From Butyrivibrio fibrisolvens (GTDB lineage Bacteria > Bacillota > Clostridia > Lachnospirales > Lachnospiraceae): a stretch of DNA of 64,000 nucleotides. The DNA is taken from contig NZ_CP146963.1 in the NCBI RefSeq assembly GCF_037113525.1, positions 3,534,001-3,598,000 of the forward strand. Reading direction: 5' to 3'. Positions within the stretch are counted from its first letter, which is position 1, and every line of letters begins with the position of its first letter. The notes beneath the pieces are model-generated. The model was not told where the DNA came from and searched no databases. It saw only the letters and a list, made by a program, of their open reading frames with translations. This document shows positions 25,306 to 34,272 of the stretch, one piece after another. The position numbers and the translations under genes are program-made.

Positions 25306-25878
25306 CTAAAAAACTTGCAGGCCCATATAATCTTCTCTGAGCATGCCATAAATATTATAATCGCAATAAACAGAAACCATTTTCCCTTGGCGAACGGTCC
25401 CTTCTTTTATAAAACCACATTTTTCCATAACCTTATTTGAAGCAATGTTTCTTACATCCGCACGCCCATTCAAACGGTCTATTTCCGTGTTCTCAAATAT
25501 AAACCGTAGCACTTCCTTTAAAGCTTCTGTAGTAATTCCCATATTCCAGTACTCAGGATTAATTCTGTATGCTATATCACCCATTCTGGCATTTTGGATA
25601 TCAAATACCGCAATCATGCCTACCACTATATTGGATTCTTTCAGTACAATTCCCCAATCAAAATCAGGAGAAGGTTTTCTTTTTACCCAAGGGCGTGGAT
25701 CAATAAACATAAGTTCAGGATTTTTCTCATTCTTACTTGCTTTTCTGCCCCAATATGTATAGATTTCATCTCTACCAAGCCACTCTTTTAAATCAGGCAC
25801 ATCATTTTCGTTGAGCACACGAATAATCAATCTGTCCGTTTCAAGAATTGGTTTATCTATTTCATAATCTTTTAACAT
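25306..25878 (-). CDS. GNAT acetyltransferase, RimJ/RimL type
   Basis: 190 residues. It opens with ETDRLIIRVLNENDVPDLKEW. Motif A is RINPEYWNMGITTEALKEVL and motif B NIASNKVMEKCGFIKEG, both complete. It resembles ribosomal-protein N-acetyltransferase relatives, though such proteins often act on small molecules. A single-gene unit; the 100-bp spacer upstream shows nothing clear. Confidence 0.9.
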   Translation of the reverse strand: MLKDYEIDKPILETDRLIIRVLNENDVPDLKEWLGRDEIYTYWGRKASKNEKNPELMFIDPRPWVKRKPSPDFDWGIVLKESNIVVGMIAVFDIQNARMGDIAYRINPEYWNMGITTEALKEVLRFIFENTEIDRLNGRADVRNIASNKVMEKCGFIKEGTVRQGKMVSVYCDYNIYGMLREDYMGLQVF

Positions 25879-25983
25879 GAATGCTCTCTATTCTCCAAAC
25901 TTTCTATTTCTTACATGAATACCAATGCTGTGATAGAAAATGTGCCAATCAGAATAGTATTCATAATAATCCACTCATTTTGC

Positions 25984-26451
25984 TTATTTAAGCAGTTTAT
26001 CCAGCTCGCAAAGAAGCTTTGCTTTCATCTCCTCAAGTTCTTCGGTGCCGGGTCTGTTACTATCTGCATACATCTTTTCCATTGGGTAACACCAAACGGG
26101 GCCCTTGCCATTGTTGCCATAATTCTCTATATCTCCAGCTCTTCTTGGGAAAAGATGCCAGTGTATATGTGCACCACCTTCGCCGTTACCAAGGCATTCA
26201 TAATTCATCTTTTCGGCTCCAAAGGCGTTCTTTACTGCTTCAGCAACAAGCGTCATTTCCTGCAAATGCTTAGCTCTTGTTTCTATATCAAGATCAAACA
26301 ATTCCACAACATGATCTTTATATAGAAAAAGTGTATATCCCTTAAAATGCTGGAAATCTCCGATCACTACATATCCCGTCTCAAGTTCCTTTACAAGAAA
26401 AAGATTTTTTCCATCTTTTGTTTCTTTAATTCTTTCACATATTCCACACAT
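25984..26451 (-). CDS. HIT family protein
   Basis: 155 residues with the histidine triad HIHWHLFPRR near residue 102, preceded by YECLGNGEGGA. HIT proteins hydrolyse nucleotide-phosphate bonds such as AMP-NH2 or Ap4A. The N-terminus carries CGICERI, a possible zinc pair seen in some HIT proteins. Single-gene unit in the acetyltransferase island. Confidence 0.93.
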   Translation of the reverse strand: MCGICERIKETKDGKNLFLVKELETGYVVIGDFQHFKGYTLFLYKDHVVELFDLDIETRAKHLQEMTLVAEAVKNAFGAEKMNYECLGNGEGGAHIHWHLFPRRAGDIENYGNNGKGPVWCYPMEKMYADSNRPGTEELEEMKAKLLCELDKLLK

Positions 26452-26517
26452 ATAAATTCCCTTCTTTTAATATATAGCTTCCTTCCCTTTCAAGTTGCAA
26501 TACTTCGCGACATTTTG

Positions 26518-27102
26518 TCATCTTCTTCGGCCTTCACGGTTAAAAAAGAATCCCAGATTGATTCTAACTTCACGTCTTCCAATATCATTGTTTGTGTAAC
26601 AACAAGTATCAAAACCAATAATCTCAAATCCCTGATGAAGATAAAAACCTATTGCCTTTGTATTACAGGACTGTGTCTCAAGAATAATAGCTCGGCGATT
26701 TTGCTCTTTGCCGACTTCCTTTGCTTTGTCCATAAGACGCTTTCCAAGGCCAATACCTTGAAGTTCGTCTGCTACCCACAATTCTGTAACCATAAGTCTG
26801 TTGGACCACTCTTCAGGACACACTTCAATGCAGGCAAGAAGTTTCCCATCATCACCTACAACTCCATAAGCCTCAGCCTTATCCCAATGATCCTGATACA
26901 AAGAATCCGGAAAGTCATACTCGTCGGGAGTATGAACAATTTCTTGTTCCGCAGGCTTTCTCACTATCTTGATCGAACATCCTTCTTTATCAAAAGGATC
27001 TATTTCAAAATCATAGTAACTGTCACTTCTGGTAGTAAGCGGGATTGGAATCCCTTTCCATTTATCTTTAGGAAGTGGTACTATATCAAATTCTTTTGTC
27101 AT
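26518..27102 (-). CDS. GNAT acetyltransferase
   Basis: 194 residues. The N-terminal 90 residues are a divergent beta-rich part (VPLPKDKWKGIPIPLTTRS). Motif A is LWVADELQGIGLGKRLMDKA and motif B ETQSCNTKAIGFYLHQGF. The start at 27102 lies inside the upstream GNAT-head fragment, so translation may be coupled to it. The protein ends with an Arg-rich tail (NREGRRR). Confidence 0.9.
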   Translation of the reverse strand: MTKEFDIVPLPKDKWKGIPIPLTTRSDSYYDFEIDPFDKEGCSIKIVRKPAEQEIVHTPDEYDFPDSLYQDHWDKAEAYGVVGDDGKLLACIEVCPEEWSNRLMVTELWVADELQGIGLGKRLMDKAKEVGKEQNRRAIILETQSCNTKAIGFYLHQGFEIIGFDTCCYTNNDIGRREVRINLGFFFNREGRRR

Positions 27103-27232
27103 TCTTTTTCACACTTTCTTTATTCTGGAAAAACTCTTTTTCCATTCTGTTCCAGCCAACAGATTCTCTTAATGATGATAATGATTCAACTGATACTTGT
27201 TCGTTATATTTGTAAATCATGTTATTTCCCAT
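27086..27232 (-). pseudogene. N-terminal remnant of a GNAT protein
   Basis: 48 codons. MIYKYNEQVSVESLSSLRES followed by VGWN is the standard opening of a GNAT group that includes the protein at 31193-31612 (DLRKSVDWNNF). The frame then drifts into a Lys-rich tail and stops inside the next gene, so all catalytic motifs are missing. Probably a deletion joined this head to the neighbouring gene's start. Confidence 0.6.
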
Positions 27233-27250
27233 AGCTTCAACATCTTCAGA

Positions 27251-27880
27251 TTAATCCACCAAATGATTATCAATAATATACTTGAGATTAGACGGATTGA
27301 GCATCCATGCCATAGTCTGCGCTCCGTTTTTATAATCTTCGACCTGCTGCCTTTCTTCATCCGACAATGCATCATATATTTCATGGGCTTTTTGAACAAC
27401 TGCATCATTTCCCAGGATCGCTGCAACAAATGCCAGCTTTACATGATATTCATCAAAATGCTTTTCGAGTAATTCTCTAACAGCGCCTTCACGGTCACTT
27501 TCGAATTTACCGGCAAAATACAATGCTGTCTGATCGATCTCACGCTTTAGTATATCAATCACAGACACAAGTTTATCTTTAGATGATATATCAAACCAAT
27601 ATGTATCATTACCTTCTTTTGGACGAAAACAGTAAACTGCAACAGTATTTTGGACAGGGAGCTTTCCTAGTTTTTTATACACCATGGAGAATTCTGCATT
27701 AATACCAGCATACTCATATGAGTGATTCCATTTTGATGTAAAAAAATCAATGACTAGTTCTATATCCTTACATTTTTTCTTAAGACGTCTTTGACTCTTT
27801 ACATATTTCCAGCCGGTATATTCTTCTAACTCAGAAATAGCTGCCAGCACAGCCTCATCTACAGATAGCATTTGATTCAT
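27251..27880 (-). CDS. Hypothetical protein, DUF4304-like N-terminus
   Basis: 209 residues. The first 90 residues (KSQRRLKKKCKDIELVIDFF, then INAEFSMVYKKLG) resemble the beta-sheet part of DUF4304-type proteins, in which a short basic strand is followed by uptake of a WDxS-like motif (YWFDISSKDKL). The C-terminal 90 residues are helical (ALYFAGKFESDREGAVRELL, NDAVVQKAHEIYDAL). No catalytic motif is visible. Single-gene unit in the island. Confidence 0.7.
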   Translation of the reverse strand: MNQMLSVDEAVLAAISELEEYTGWKYVKSQRRLKKKCKDIELVIDFFTSKWNHSYEYAGINAEFSMVYKKLGKLPVQNTVAVYCFRPKEGNDTYWFDISSKDKLVSVIDILKREIDQTALYFAGKFESDREGAVRELLEKHFDEYHVKLAFVAAILGNDAVVQKAHEIYDALSDEERQQVEDYKNGAQTMAWMLNPSNLKYIIDNHLVD

Positions 27881-27981
27881 CTATTATCATCCTCACACAG
27901 ATCTTTCTATAAATTCATCACCATGCATTATGTTTCCATCTTTTTGAAAGTCATTCCCATATGATTCCTCGACATTGAAGC

Positions 27982-28461
27982 TTAATAGAATTCAGTTAAT
28001 TTTCTATCCAGTGCTCTTATTTTCTCATCCGAAGAAATATCTTTTAGTAAAGCTATCTTATCAATTTCTTCTCTATCGATACGGTTTTTCTCGATTATTT
28101 CCATGTATTCTTCAGACAAAGATACACCGTAAATAGCTCCATACTCCTCGCGTACTAAATCGCTGAAATAATCCGGCTGAATTTCAAAGTGCGCAATACC
28201 AAGCCATTCAGGAACGCATTCAATTCCAAGCTCTTCTTTAGCTTCACGTACCATTGCTTCCCGCAATGTTTCACCAGCCTCAAGGCATCCACCAAAAATC
28301 TCCCAGCCTTTTCGCCAATGATTGAAACCCATAAGATAATCATTGCCTATCTTTACAACCAGTAAACAGACGGTTATAGGAGTAAACTGTTTAGCTGCAT
28401 CCTCTTCATTTACATTTATAAAATCTAGTAGTTTATTTCCAGATGAGTCTATTGCTAGCAT
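27982..28461 (-). CDS. Nudix hydrolase
   Basis: 159 residues with a complete Nudix box GGCLEAGETLREAMVREAKE followed by ELGIE, so the metal-binding glutamates are present. The substrate is a nucleoside diphosphate derivative of unknown type. Its ATG overlaps the stop of the histidine phosphatase upstream by a few bases, so the two are translated together. Past its stop, 27893-27978 reads open in one frame but has no start. Confidence 0.92.
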   Translation of the reverse strand: MLAIDSSGNKLLDFINVNEEDAAKQFTPITVCLLVVKIGNDYLMGFNHWRKGWEIFGGCLEAGETLREAMVREAKEELGIECVPEWLGIAHFEIQPDYFSDLVREEYGAIYGVSLSEEYMEIIEKNRIDREEIDKIALLKDISSDEKIRALDRKLTEFY

Positions 28462-29042
28462 ATATGTCCTTTCGAAGTAATTACAGATATCGCATTATTA
28501 ACATATTCAATTTCAAAATAATCCGTGGGGTTAAACTTCCCATGCAATACTTCCTGACCATTAAATCTGATCATCCTTGATTTACTGGCAGCGTCTATTA
28601 CTTCAACATCACAGAAGTTAAGTAAATACGAACAGATTGCAGTTGCATGAGATACTACCAAAGCAGTCTCTCCATCATTTAATTCCTGCAAAATCTCATC
28701 CATTACGTCCTTCATCCTAACTCGAACAATGTTCAGTGATTCACCACCAGGATTATAATAATCATGATTTTGGTATTGCTTTAGCCAGAAATCCTCATGT
28801 GCTTCTCCAACTATTCTTTCATGTAGTTTATCTTTCACAATAACTTGTCCATCAAAAAGAATCCTTGCCGTTTCTAATGCTCTTTTATAAGGTGAGGTAT
28901 AACACTTATCAACATCATAAAACAGATCTTTTTTAGACATAGCAAGCTGTATGCCTTCCTCAGAAAGAGGAAGCATTTCTGTCGAAAGAGCACATCTTTT
29001 CGGTATGGAATGTCTCATTAGAAATATCTTTTTACCAGTCAT
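28455..29042 (-). CDS. Histidine phosphatase family protein
   Basis: 195 residues from the ATG at 29042 with AGGAAAG upstream. The phosphohistidine motif is LMRHS near residue 10 (Ser in place of the usual Gly), then CYTSPYKRALETA with the second conserved Arg, and VVSHATAICSYLL with the second His. A phosphoglycerate-mutase-like phosphatase of broad specificity. Coupled to the Nudix gene, which suggests joint handling of a phosphorylated metabolite. Confidence 0.9.
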   Translation of the reverse strand: MTGKKIFLMRHSIPKRCALSTEMLPLSEEGIQLAMSKKDLFYDVDKCYTSPYKRALETARILFDGQVIVKDKLHERIVGEAHEDFWLKQYQNHDYYNPGGESLNIVRVRMKDVMDEILQELNDGETALVVSHATAICSYLLNFCDVEVIDAASKSRMIRFNGQEVLHGKFNPTDYFEIEYVNNAISVITSKGHIC

Positions 29043-29077
29043 ACAGCACACACTTTCCTGTAGTATCTACAAATACT

Positions 29078-29911
29078 TTACAAATTCATCACCTGCATCC
29101 CACAGATGCAATATATCAATATCGCCTGCTGAATTTTCAATAGACTATGTTTGAATTCATACCCTACAAAGAAATCCGAGTCAATAACATCTTCTGACAC
29201 TTCCTCACCTCTGTAAAAAGGCGGGCATGGATTAAGAACTGCGTTACTGTTAGCCATTTCCATCAGTTCTTTGGTAACCTGATACTCCTGTGCCATATCT
29301 TTGGGAAAAGAATCTGTGCACACTATATCTTTGCCAGAAATTGCTTTTCTTAAGTCAGCTATGTTTTCGATCCCTTGAATACTATATTTATCCGGGCAGG
29401 ACTGCGTCAAAGAAAAGCAAAAAGCATCTGCAGCTTCCTTCCATGCTTTTCCTATGTTGCCAGATGCTCCTACAAATAAGTACTCATCCTTAAGAAAATC
29501 TTCCCTGATCTTGGAAAGAGAATACAGATCTGACATCATCTCGCAGGGATGATTATCATCGGTTAATGCATTTATGACAGGAATATTCATCGATTTTGAC
29601 ATCCGATCCAGAAGATCAATATCTTTATATCTCACTACAACCGCATCAGCCCAGTTTTGCAGATAACCGCACACATCCTTTAGATCTTCTTTTTTATCCA
29701 GCGTCGAAGGGTCAAATAGAATTGACTGACCTCCAAGAAGATAGATTCCCTTTTCGAAAGAAACTCTGGTTCTGATGCTGCTTGAAGGAAAAAACATCAC
29801 AACTGTTTTGCCATTAAGAAAGCCCTTATAGTCCTCAATATTATCTGCTATCCTGAAAATCTCAAAAAGTTCTTCTTTTTTGAAATCAGTTAATCTTATG
29901 AAAGACTGCAT
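29078..29911 (-). CDS. Divergent aspartate/ornithine carbamoyltransferase family protein
   Basis: 277 residues, shorter than the usual 310-330. The carbamoyl-phosphate motif is SSSIRTR (43-49) with R94 in DAVVVRY, and H121-P-C-E stands where HPCQ is usual. The second-substrate loops are changed: the ornithine motif DxxxSMG reads TDSFPKD, and HCLP is replaced by NPCPP ahead of a retained RGEEV. So carbamoyl phosphate binding looks intact, but the acceptor is unlikely to be ornithine or aspartate. No arginine or pyrimidine gene is beside it; neighbours are a phosphatase, Nudix and GNAT proteins. Confidence 0.85.
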   Translation of the reverse strand: MQSFIRLTDFKKEELFEIFRIADNIEDYKGFLNGKTVVMFFPSSSIRTRVSFEKGIYLLGGQSILFDPSTLDKKEDLKDVCGYLQNWADAVVVRYKDIDLLDRMSKSMNIPVINALTDDNHPCEMMSDLYSLSKIREDFLKDEYLFVGASGNIGKAWKEAADAFCFSLTQSCPDKYSIQGIENIADLRKAISGKDIVCTDSFPKDMAQEYQVTKELMEMANSNAVLNPCPPFYRGEEVSEDVIDSDFFVGYEFKHSLLKIQQAILIYCICGMQVMNL

Positions 29912-30089
29912 TTCTTTACCTCAATCTATAATTCGATTTATATAGTAAACAGCTTAAGAAAATGCGCTTTGCCAGTCATCAAATGCCCTATATGCCAGCA
30001 TTATATAACTGCCATAAAGCTTTTTCTAAAGTCGTATACTATAACATGCCCAAATCGAAATAACTTTTGACCCTTGCTGCAATATATAA

Positions 30090-30539
30090 CTATTTCTGAA
30101 GCTTCATTTTCAGGAGAGAAACATAATCATCTTCCTCCATTTTTTCTCCTGTAAAGTCAAAACCGTTTTTCTTATAAAAAGCTATTCCTCTTTCGTTTTG
30201 CTCAAGAACCCAAAGCCAGTCCGCATTCTTTTCTTTGGTAGCAAAGCTAAGGAGCTTTGCACCAATCTTCTGACTCTGAAACTGCGGCTCTACAAACAAT
30301 TTTACGATCTGCTTGTCATCAAGCCTTATCATGCCTTTTACTACACCATCATCATAAACATAGGTATTATTCAGAATATCCTGGTTATCCAAATATTCTT
30401 TCGCTGTATCGATAACATTTAACTCGCCAAAATAAAATGCATCGTACTTAAAGATTGGATAAAAATTAGTACGATAATTTGTAACTATCAGCTCTGCAAT
30501 GCGAGATACATCTGAAATTTTTGCTTGTCTTATTGCCAT
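30090..30539 (-). CDS. GNAT acetyltransferase
   Basis: 149 residues. Motif A is LFVEPQFQSQKIGAKLLSFA and motif B LEQNERGIAFYKKNGFDFTG. The N-terminus (IRQAKISDVSRIAELIV) is standard. Compact single-domain type. A 178-bp spacer of no clear content separates it from the carbamoyltransferase gene at 29911. Confidence 0.9.
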   Translation of the reverse strand: MAIRQAKISDVSRIAELIVTNYRTNFYPIFKYDAFYFGELNVIDTAKEYLDNQDILNNTYVYDDGVVKGMIRLDDKQIVKLFVEPQFQSQKIGAKLLSFATKEKNADWLWVLEQNERGIAFYKKNGFDFTGEKMEEDDYVSLLKMKLQK

Positions 30540-30671
30540 ATCATGTCCTTACATCATATAGATACTTATTATGCTATTTGTATACTTTTATTTTTTGCAT
30601 ACAATCTTTTCTGTCAGCTCATTCTGAAGAGTCATGTTCCTGGAAGTCGGTTTGAATCATCAAGAGTACTC

Positions 30672-30830
30672 TTATTTAAACCTATCTAATAGTTCACTTG
30701 GTATTTCTTCATTCTCTTCGATATCGGAACGATTCTCCTCTATTATCTTCTTAAGGGCATTAAGTTCATCCTGATTATCAGCCCAGTCTCTATCATCAAG
30801 ACTTAATTCTGAGATTTTGAGTCTCGACAT
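30672..30830 (-). CDS. Small acidic hypothetical protein (52 residues)
   Basis: AAGGA lies 5 nt before the ATG at 30830. The protein begins MSRLKISELSLDDRDWADNQ and is strongly acidic (NRSDIEENEE), predicted helical, with no membrane segment. Codon use and ribosome site support a real gene. Size and charge would fit an antitoxin or small adaptor but no partner gene adjoins it. Confidence 0.5.
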   Translation of the reverse strand: MSRLKISELSLDDRDWADNQDELNALKKIIEENRSDIEENEEIPSELLDRFK

Positions 30831-30993
30831 AGTTCCTTGTTAAAGTCACGCTACGTCTGCACCATATTTACCAAAATCATAGTTTCATTATTCTACCACA
30901 GATCATGGTAATAATATATCAGAAATGCAGAATTAGTATAGATTATTCATCTTAATATTAGTTGTATAAATACTACCCTTGTAGTTATAGACA

Positions 30994-31033
30994 GGGCAAC
31001 AAAAATGCCCTGCGCACACTATGTACGCAAGGC
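30994..31033 (-). repeat. 40-bp double-hairpin repeat, copy 1 (terminator-like)
   Basis: On the minus strand, GCCTTGCGTACA pairs imperfectly with TGTGCGCAGGGC and overlaps a second stem GGGCA...TGCCC with an AT-rich loop ATTTTTGT. It lies past the GNAT gene and AAA-like remnant. A copy with 37 of 40 identical bases is at 38282-38321. The rest of 30831-31050 shows nothing else. Confidence 0.75.
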
Positions 31034-31050
31034 AAAGGTAAAAAACCAAA

Positions 31051-31170
31051 TCACACAGTTCCTTCAAATAGAACTTTATCCCCTATCTGAACTCTTTCAA
31101 CACCTTGTTTCTTCTTTTGATTGAAGTTGAAACTCAGCATATATCCAGTATTCAGATTCCAATAAGTTAC
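31051..31170 (-). pseudogene. C-terminal remnant resembling an AAA-ATPase/PD-(D/E)XK (DUF1703-like) protein
   Basis: An open frame of 39 codons without a usable start. It ends with YWNLNTGYMLSFNFNQKKK, then RVQIGDKVLFEGTV and a stop. That layout, a GYMLSFNF strand, a basic stretch and a final IGDKxLFE strand, is how the C-terminus of AAA-ATPase-like proteins with PD-(D/E)XK nuclease domains ends, as I recall them. Nothing upstream continues it. Confidence 0.5.
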
Positions 31171-31192
31171 TTATTCCGGGTTTTGTAATTTA

Positions 31193-31612
31193 TCACGTAT
31201 ATATTACTTTTCTAAGGGCAGGTCCACAGTTCTCGTGTGGAAGGATCTTGAATCCCTGTTTTACATAGAACTGTTCCTTGCCTTGAGCGGCTATGAGCTG
31301 GATGCTGAGCCTTGCGCCTTTGGGAGCTTCTGCCTGTATGATCTCTACAAGCCTGTTCACGATAGTAGATCCGATCTTCTGTCCCTGATACTCAGGTCTT
31401 ACTACTACATCAACTATGGTAAAATACATTCCGTCTCCAACAACTCTTCCCATGGCTACAGGAAGATCGCCATCTTTAGCTAATATAAAGTAAACGCTAT
31501 TATTGATTGCTTTTTCTGACTGCTCAGGGCAGAAGTTGTTCCAATCTACCGACTTCCTTAAATCATAATATGTCTGCAAGTCCGGGATCTGCTGTGAATA
31601 AGTAATTGCCAT
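31193..31612 (-). CDS. GNAT acetyltransferase
   Basis: 139 residues. It has the opening DLRKSVDWNNFCPEQSEKAI, motif A VVRPEYQGQKIGSTIVNRLV and a C-terminal GKEQFYVKQGFKILPHENCG, typical of the small YjcF/ElaA-like GNAT group. It lies 31 bp downstream of the acidic-linker lipoprotein gene and may share its transcript. Confidence 0.9.
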   Translation of the reverse strand: MAITYSQQIPDLQTYYDLRKSVDWNNFCPEQSEKAINNSVYFILAKDGDLPVAMGRVVGDGMYFTIVDVVVRPEYQGQKIGSTIVNRLVEIIQAEAPKGARLSIQLIAAQGKEQFYVKQGFKILPHENCGPALRKVIYT

Positions 31613-31642
31613 AACTTTAAAGTCTCCTTCTGTTTCTTTTGT

Positions 31643-32656
31643 TTAATGCATAACTACTGGTTCATAGGTCTTGTAATATACCATAGGCTTATCCCCACCT
31701 AGATTTATAACTACGTATTTATCTCCGCTATAATTTTGGGTAAAAGAGAATACTTCCGAATCAGGAGCCCATGCTTCATCTTCGATGCTCGCATAAAGGA
31801 TATTACCATACAGTTCGTCTTCAAGAATCCAAATACCATGATCAGATGGCATATGCTCAAAAGATACAGTTTCTTCACCTTTTTCTACAGTAACAAATGG
31901 CACTCTGTTATCGTCATATCCCACTGTGATAGTCACAAGTTCATCATCTTTAGTGGTATAAGTATAGATCCCTGTGTACTCATCTATTTCAGGCATTTCG
32001 TGTTTTTGTGAGTCATAAACATATTCGCTTTCTGAATCGCCTGTATTCACAGATACAGTCACGCTATCATTTTCGATTGTAATTGTTCCTTCGCTATAAT
32101 CATCTTTAAACTCAAGGAGATTATCTGACTTATAACTTGCATTTCCTTCAAAAGTATACGCTCTGTATTCAAATATATCGCAATAATATGAACCATCTTC
32201 CTGCTTGATAAGCTCACAATATCCGTATGTTGTTGAAAAGCCTTCTGAACAATAGATCCCGCTGTAATCAGGTTTGTCATCAGCAATTTCAGGATAGGAT
32301 ACATGCTCAAACGTCACTTCGACGAAATCATTAAAGTCGTCTTCCTCGTTCACCTGTGCTTCATCAGACTCTTTGGTATCATCTTCCCTTGTTTCATCAG
32401 ATTCTTTAGAATTATCTTCATCTGCCTCTTCATCAACTTCCGGATTATCCTTTTCCTCTACTTCTATAGCTTTTTCGTTTTCTTCAATCTCTTCATTTTC
32501 TTCTGCTTCTTCAGTTGCAGATAAGTCTTCTGTAACCTGATCTGTACTATCATTTTCATATGAATCATTTGAAAGTTCTATTTTATCTGAGCATCCAACT
32601 GTTCCAATGACCATAGCTGATATTATAAAAGATGCAGTTAATCTTTTTATTTTCAT
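31643..32656 (-). CDS. Lipoprotein with long acidic linker
   Basis: 337 residues from the ATG at 32656 (GAGG upstream; an earlier GTG lies inside that site). The signal peptide ends in a VIGTVGC lipobox. Residues about 30-105 are almost only Glu, Asp, Asn and Lys (ATEEAEENEEIEENEK), a spacer of the kind used to reach through the cell wall. The C-terminal 220 residues form a beta-rich domain with two similar halves (DYSGIYCSEGFSTTYGY and DEYTGIYTYTTKDDELV). No family recognised. Confidence 0.85.
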   Translation of the reverse strand: MKIKRLTASFIISAMVIGTVGCSDKIELSNDSYENDSTDQVTEDLSATEEAEENEEIEENEKAIEVEEKDNPEVDEEADEDNSKESDETREDDTKESDEAQVNEEDDFNDFVEVTFEHVSYPEIADDKPDYSGIYCSEGFSTTYGYCELIKQEDGSYYCDIFEYRAYTFEGNASYKSDNLLEFKDDYSEGTITIENDSVTVSVNTGDSESEYVYDSQKHEMPEIDEYTGIYTYTTKDDELVTITVGYDDNRVPFVTVEKGEETVSFEHMPSDHGIWILEDELYGNILYASIEDEAWAPDSEVFSFTQNYSGDKYVVINLGGDKPMVYYKTYEPVVMH

Positions 32657-32696
32657 TTTATACCTCACTCTTTTTTATAATTTATCAGCCAGAAAA

Positions 32697-34272
32697 CCCA
32701 TTACCTTTAGGTGATGGGATGAATGGCGTTACATCGCCACTGTTTGTATTATTTGCGATGTTCTCGCTGCTATACGCATGCAGTTGTTTAATTTTGGTGT
32801 CTTATAGCCTTTTGGCATTGAAGAAAAATCAATCTTCTTACCTTCTATATCCATAAGAATTGCATAACCAGTAGACATTCTTCCTTTAATAAAATATTCT
32901 TTCCCAAAATAACGAACCTTATCAAATTTTCTAAACCCACATATCTTTTTGGTTTCTATAGGTTGCTCGGAGCGAATGCCTTTTGTTTTTTGAAAATCAC
33001 CATCTGAAATACATTTCTTTTTGTAAAGATTTGTCTTTAGCGCAAAAGAATCACCTTGTGTTGCAATAGTACAGGCATCATGATAATGCTCTTTGTTTAC
33101 GCCTAATCGAAGACGATTAGCTTTCGTGATATATCCGAAAGTTTCAATAGCACCTGGATATAGTCTAAAAAGTTGTTTGCGAATAGAGTTCATCTGTGTA
33201 GCATATTTAAGATTACCTTTAGTTTTTCCGCTTAATTTAGGGTTAATTTTTCCATCATGTAATGCTTTGTGACAAGTATGGCACAATGTAATTAAGTTAT
33301 CAGCCTCATCACTGCCACCTTGACTACGATAAATTATATGATGTACTTCTAGCTTGGAATCTTTGTGTTTACCCCTGCAACATTGGCAAGTGTAGTTATC
33401 CCGATTAAGAACCATTGCTTTAATATTCTCAACCCCATAATTAGCACCCTTTTGATAACCCCAATGTTTTACCTTTGGACTGGCAAGACTTGGATTTTTC
33501 ATGAGATGCATGTCAAACTGACCTGTCTCAAATACTAATTTTGTAATTGGGAGAATAGATTTAATATATTCTATTTCTTTTACATGACTATGTAACTTAC
33601 TTTGCATTGTAGGGCTAAATCTATCATTTTTAATAGAATTTGCACGATTTAGCCATTTTGCTTTTCTATATCGTGTTTTACGATTTCGCCTATTTCTGCG
33701 ATATTTGGCTCGCTGCGTCATCTTATCAGTAATGTCGTTTCTCACTATAATCTCTGATATATAAACAATATCACCGTTGTTTTTACTGACAGCAGTGCCA
33801 ATAGTCCCACTTCCAGTATCCACACCGAGAGTTAAATCCTGAGTGTAACTGGTTGTTTCATAAGTTAGTTTGATTGTGAAAGGTTCACGCCTTTTGACTT
33901 TAGCTTTACCTTGCTTAAGCAATAATCTTGCGATTGTATTACTGCAAGGCATCAGTGGCTTTCCATCTTGAGAAATTACATAAACCATAAATAAGTTTCT
34001 CCTTATAAATACTCTACCAAATGGTAGGTGTTGCGTACTATATCATACTGTAACCATACGATTATTCCGACTTCAACTCGACAATGATATATAGGCTTTC
34101 TAAGTACATATCACAAGGCTATTCTTACTCTGACCTAACTTAAATATATACGATAGAGCAACGGTCTGTTGCGTCAACCGAAGGTATCATGACCTAAATA
34201 TCGTAGTATAGATTTCTCTATACTTAGTCTGGTGAACTATTTAACAGAAGCCCACTACCTTTAGGTGGTGGG
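32697..34272 (-). mobile_element. IscB-carrying element with IS200/IS605-like terminal hairpins, no TnpA
   Basis: Both ends carry a 22-bp hairpin, at 32697-32718 and 34251-34272, with the shared core TACCTTTAGGT flanked by CCCA and TGGG. On the minus strand each is followed by YTTCTG. The two are direct copies, as expected for IS200/IS605 ends, and not inverted as in DDE transposons. Inside are only iscB and a 260-bp noncoding region, so the element would need a TnpA Y1 transposase from elsewhere. It lies between the acidic-linker lipoprotein gene and a GNAT gene without breaking either. Confidence 0.8.
32729..33988 (-). CDS. iscB: RNA-guided endonuclease IscB
   Basis: 419 residues with all IscB parts in order: PLMP domain (QDGKPLMPCSNTIARLLL), RuvC-I LGVDTGSGTIG, Arg-rich bridge helix (YRRNRRNRKTRYRKAKW), RuvC-II KLVFETGQFD, HNH (CQCC, EVHHIIYRSQGG, NLITLCHTCHKALH), RuvC-III EHYHDACTIA and a C-terminal wedge/target-interacting domain (YFGKEYFIKGRM). 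The RuvC Asp, Glu and His-Asp and the HNH His are kept, so both nickase centres look active. The start has AAGGAGAAAC upstream. IscB is the ancestor group of Cas9. Confidence 0.95.
   Translation of the reverse strand: MVYVISQDGKPLMPCSNTIARLLLKQGKAKVKRREPFTIKLTYETTSYTQDLTLGVDTGSGTIGTAVSKNNGDIVYISEIIVRNDITDKMTQRAKYRRNRRNRKTRYRKAKWLNRANSIKNDRFSPTMQSKLHSHVKEIEYIKSILPITKLVFETGQFDMHLMKNPSLASPKVKHWGYQKGANYGVENIKAMVLNRDNYTCQCCRGKHKDSKLEVHHIIYRSQGGSDEADNLITLCHTCHKALHDGKINPKLSGKTKGNLKYATQMNSIRKQLFRLYPGAIETFGYITKANRLRLGVNKEHYHDACTIATQGDSFALKTNLYKKKCISDGDFQKTKGIRSEQPIETKKICGFRKFDKVRYFGKEYFIKGRMSTGYAILMDIEGKKIDFSSMPKGYKTPKLNNCMRIAARTSQIIQTVAM

Noticed and set aside
27893..27978. Open tail after the Nudix gene ending GDEFIERSV
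   Set aside because: It reads like protein but has no start, no ribosome site and no recognisable family; too short to call even as a remnant.
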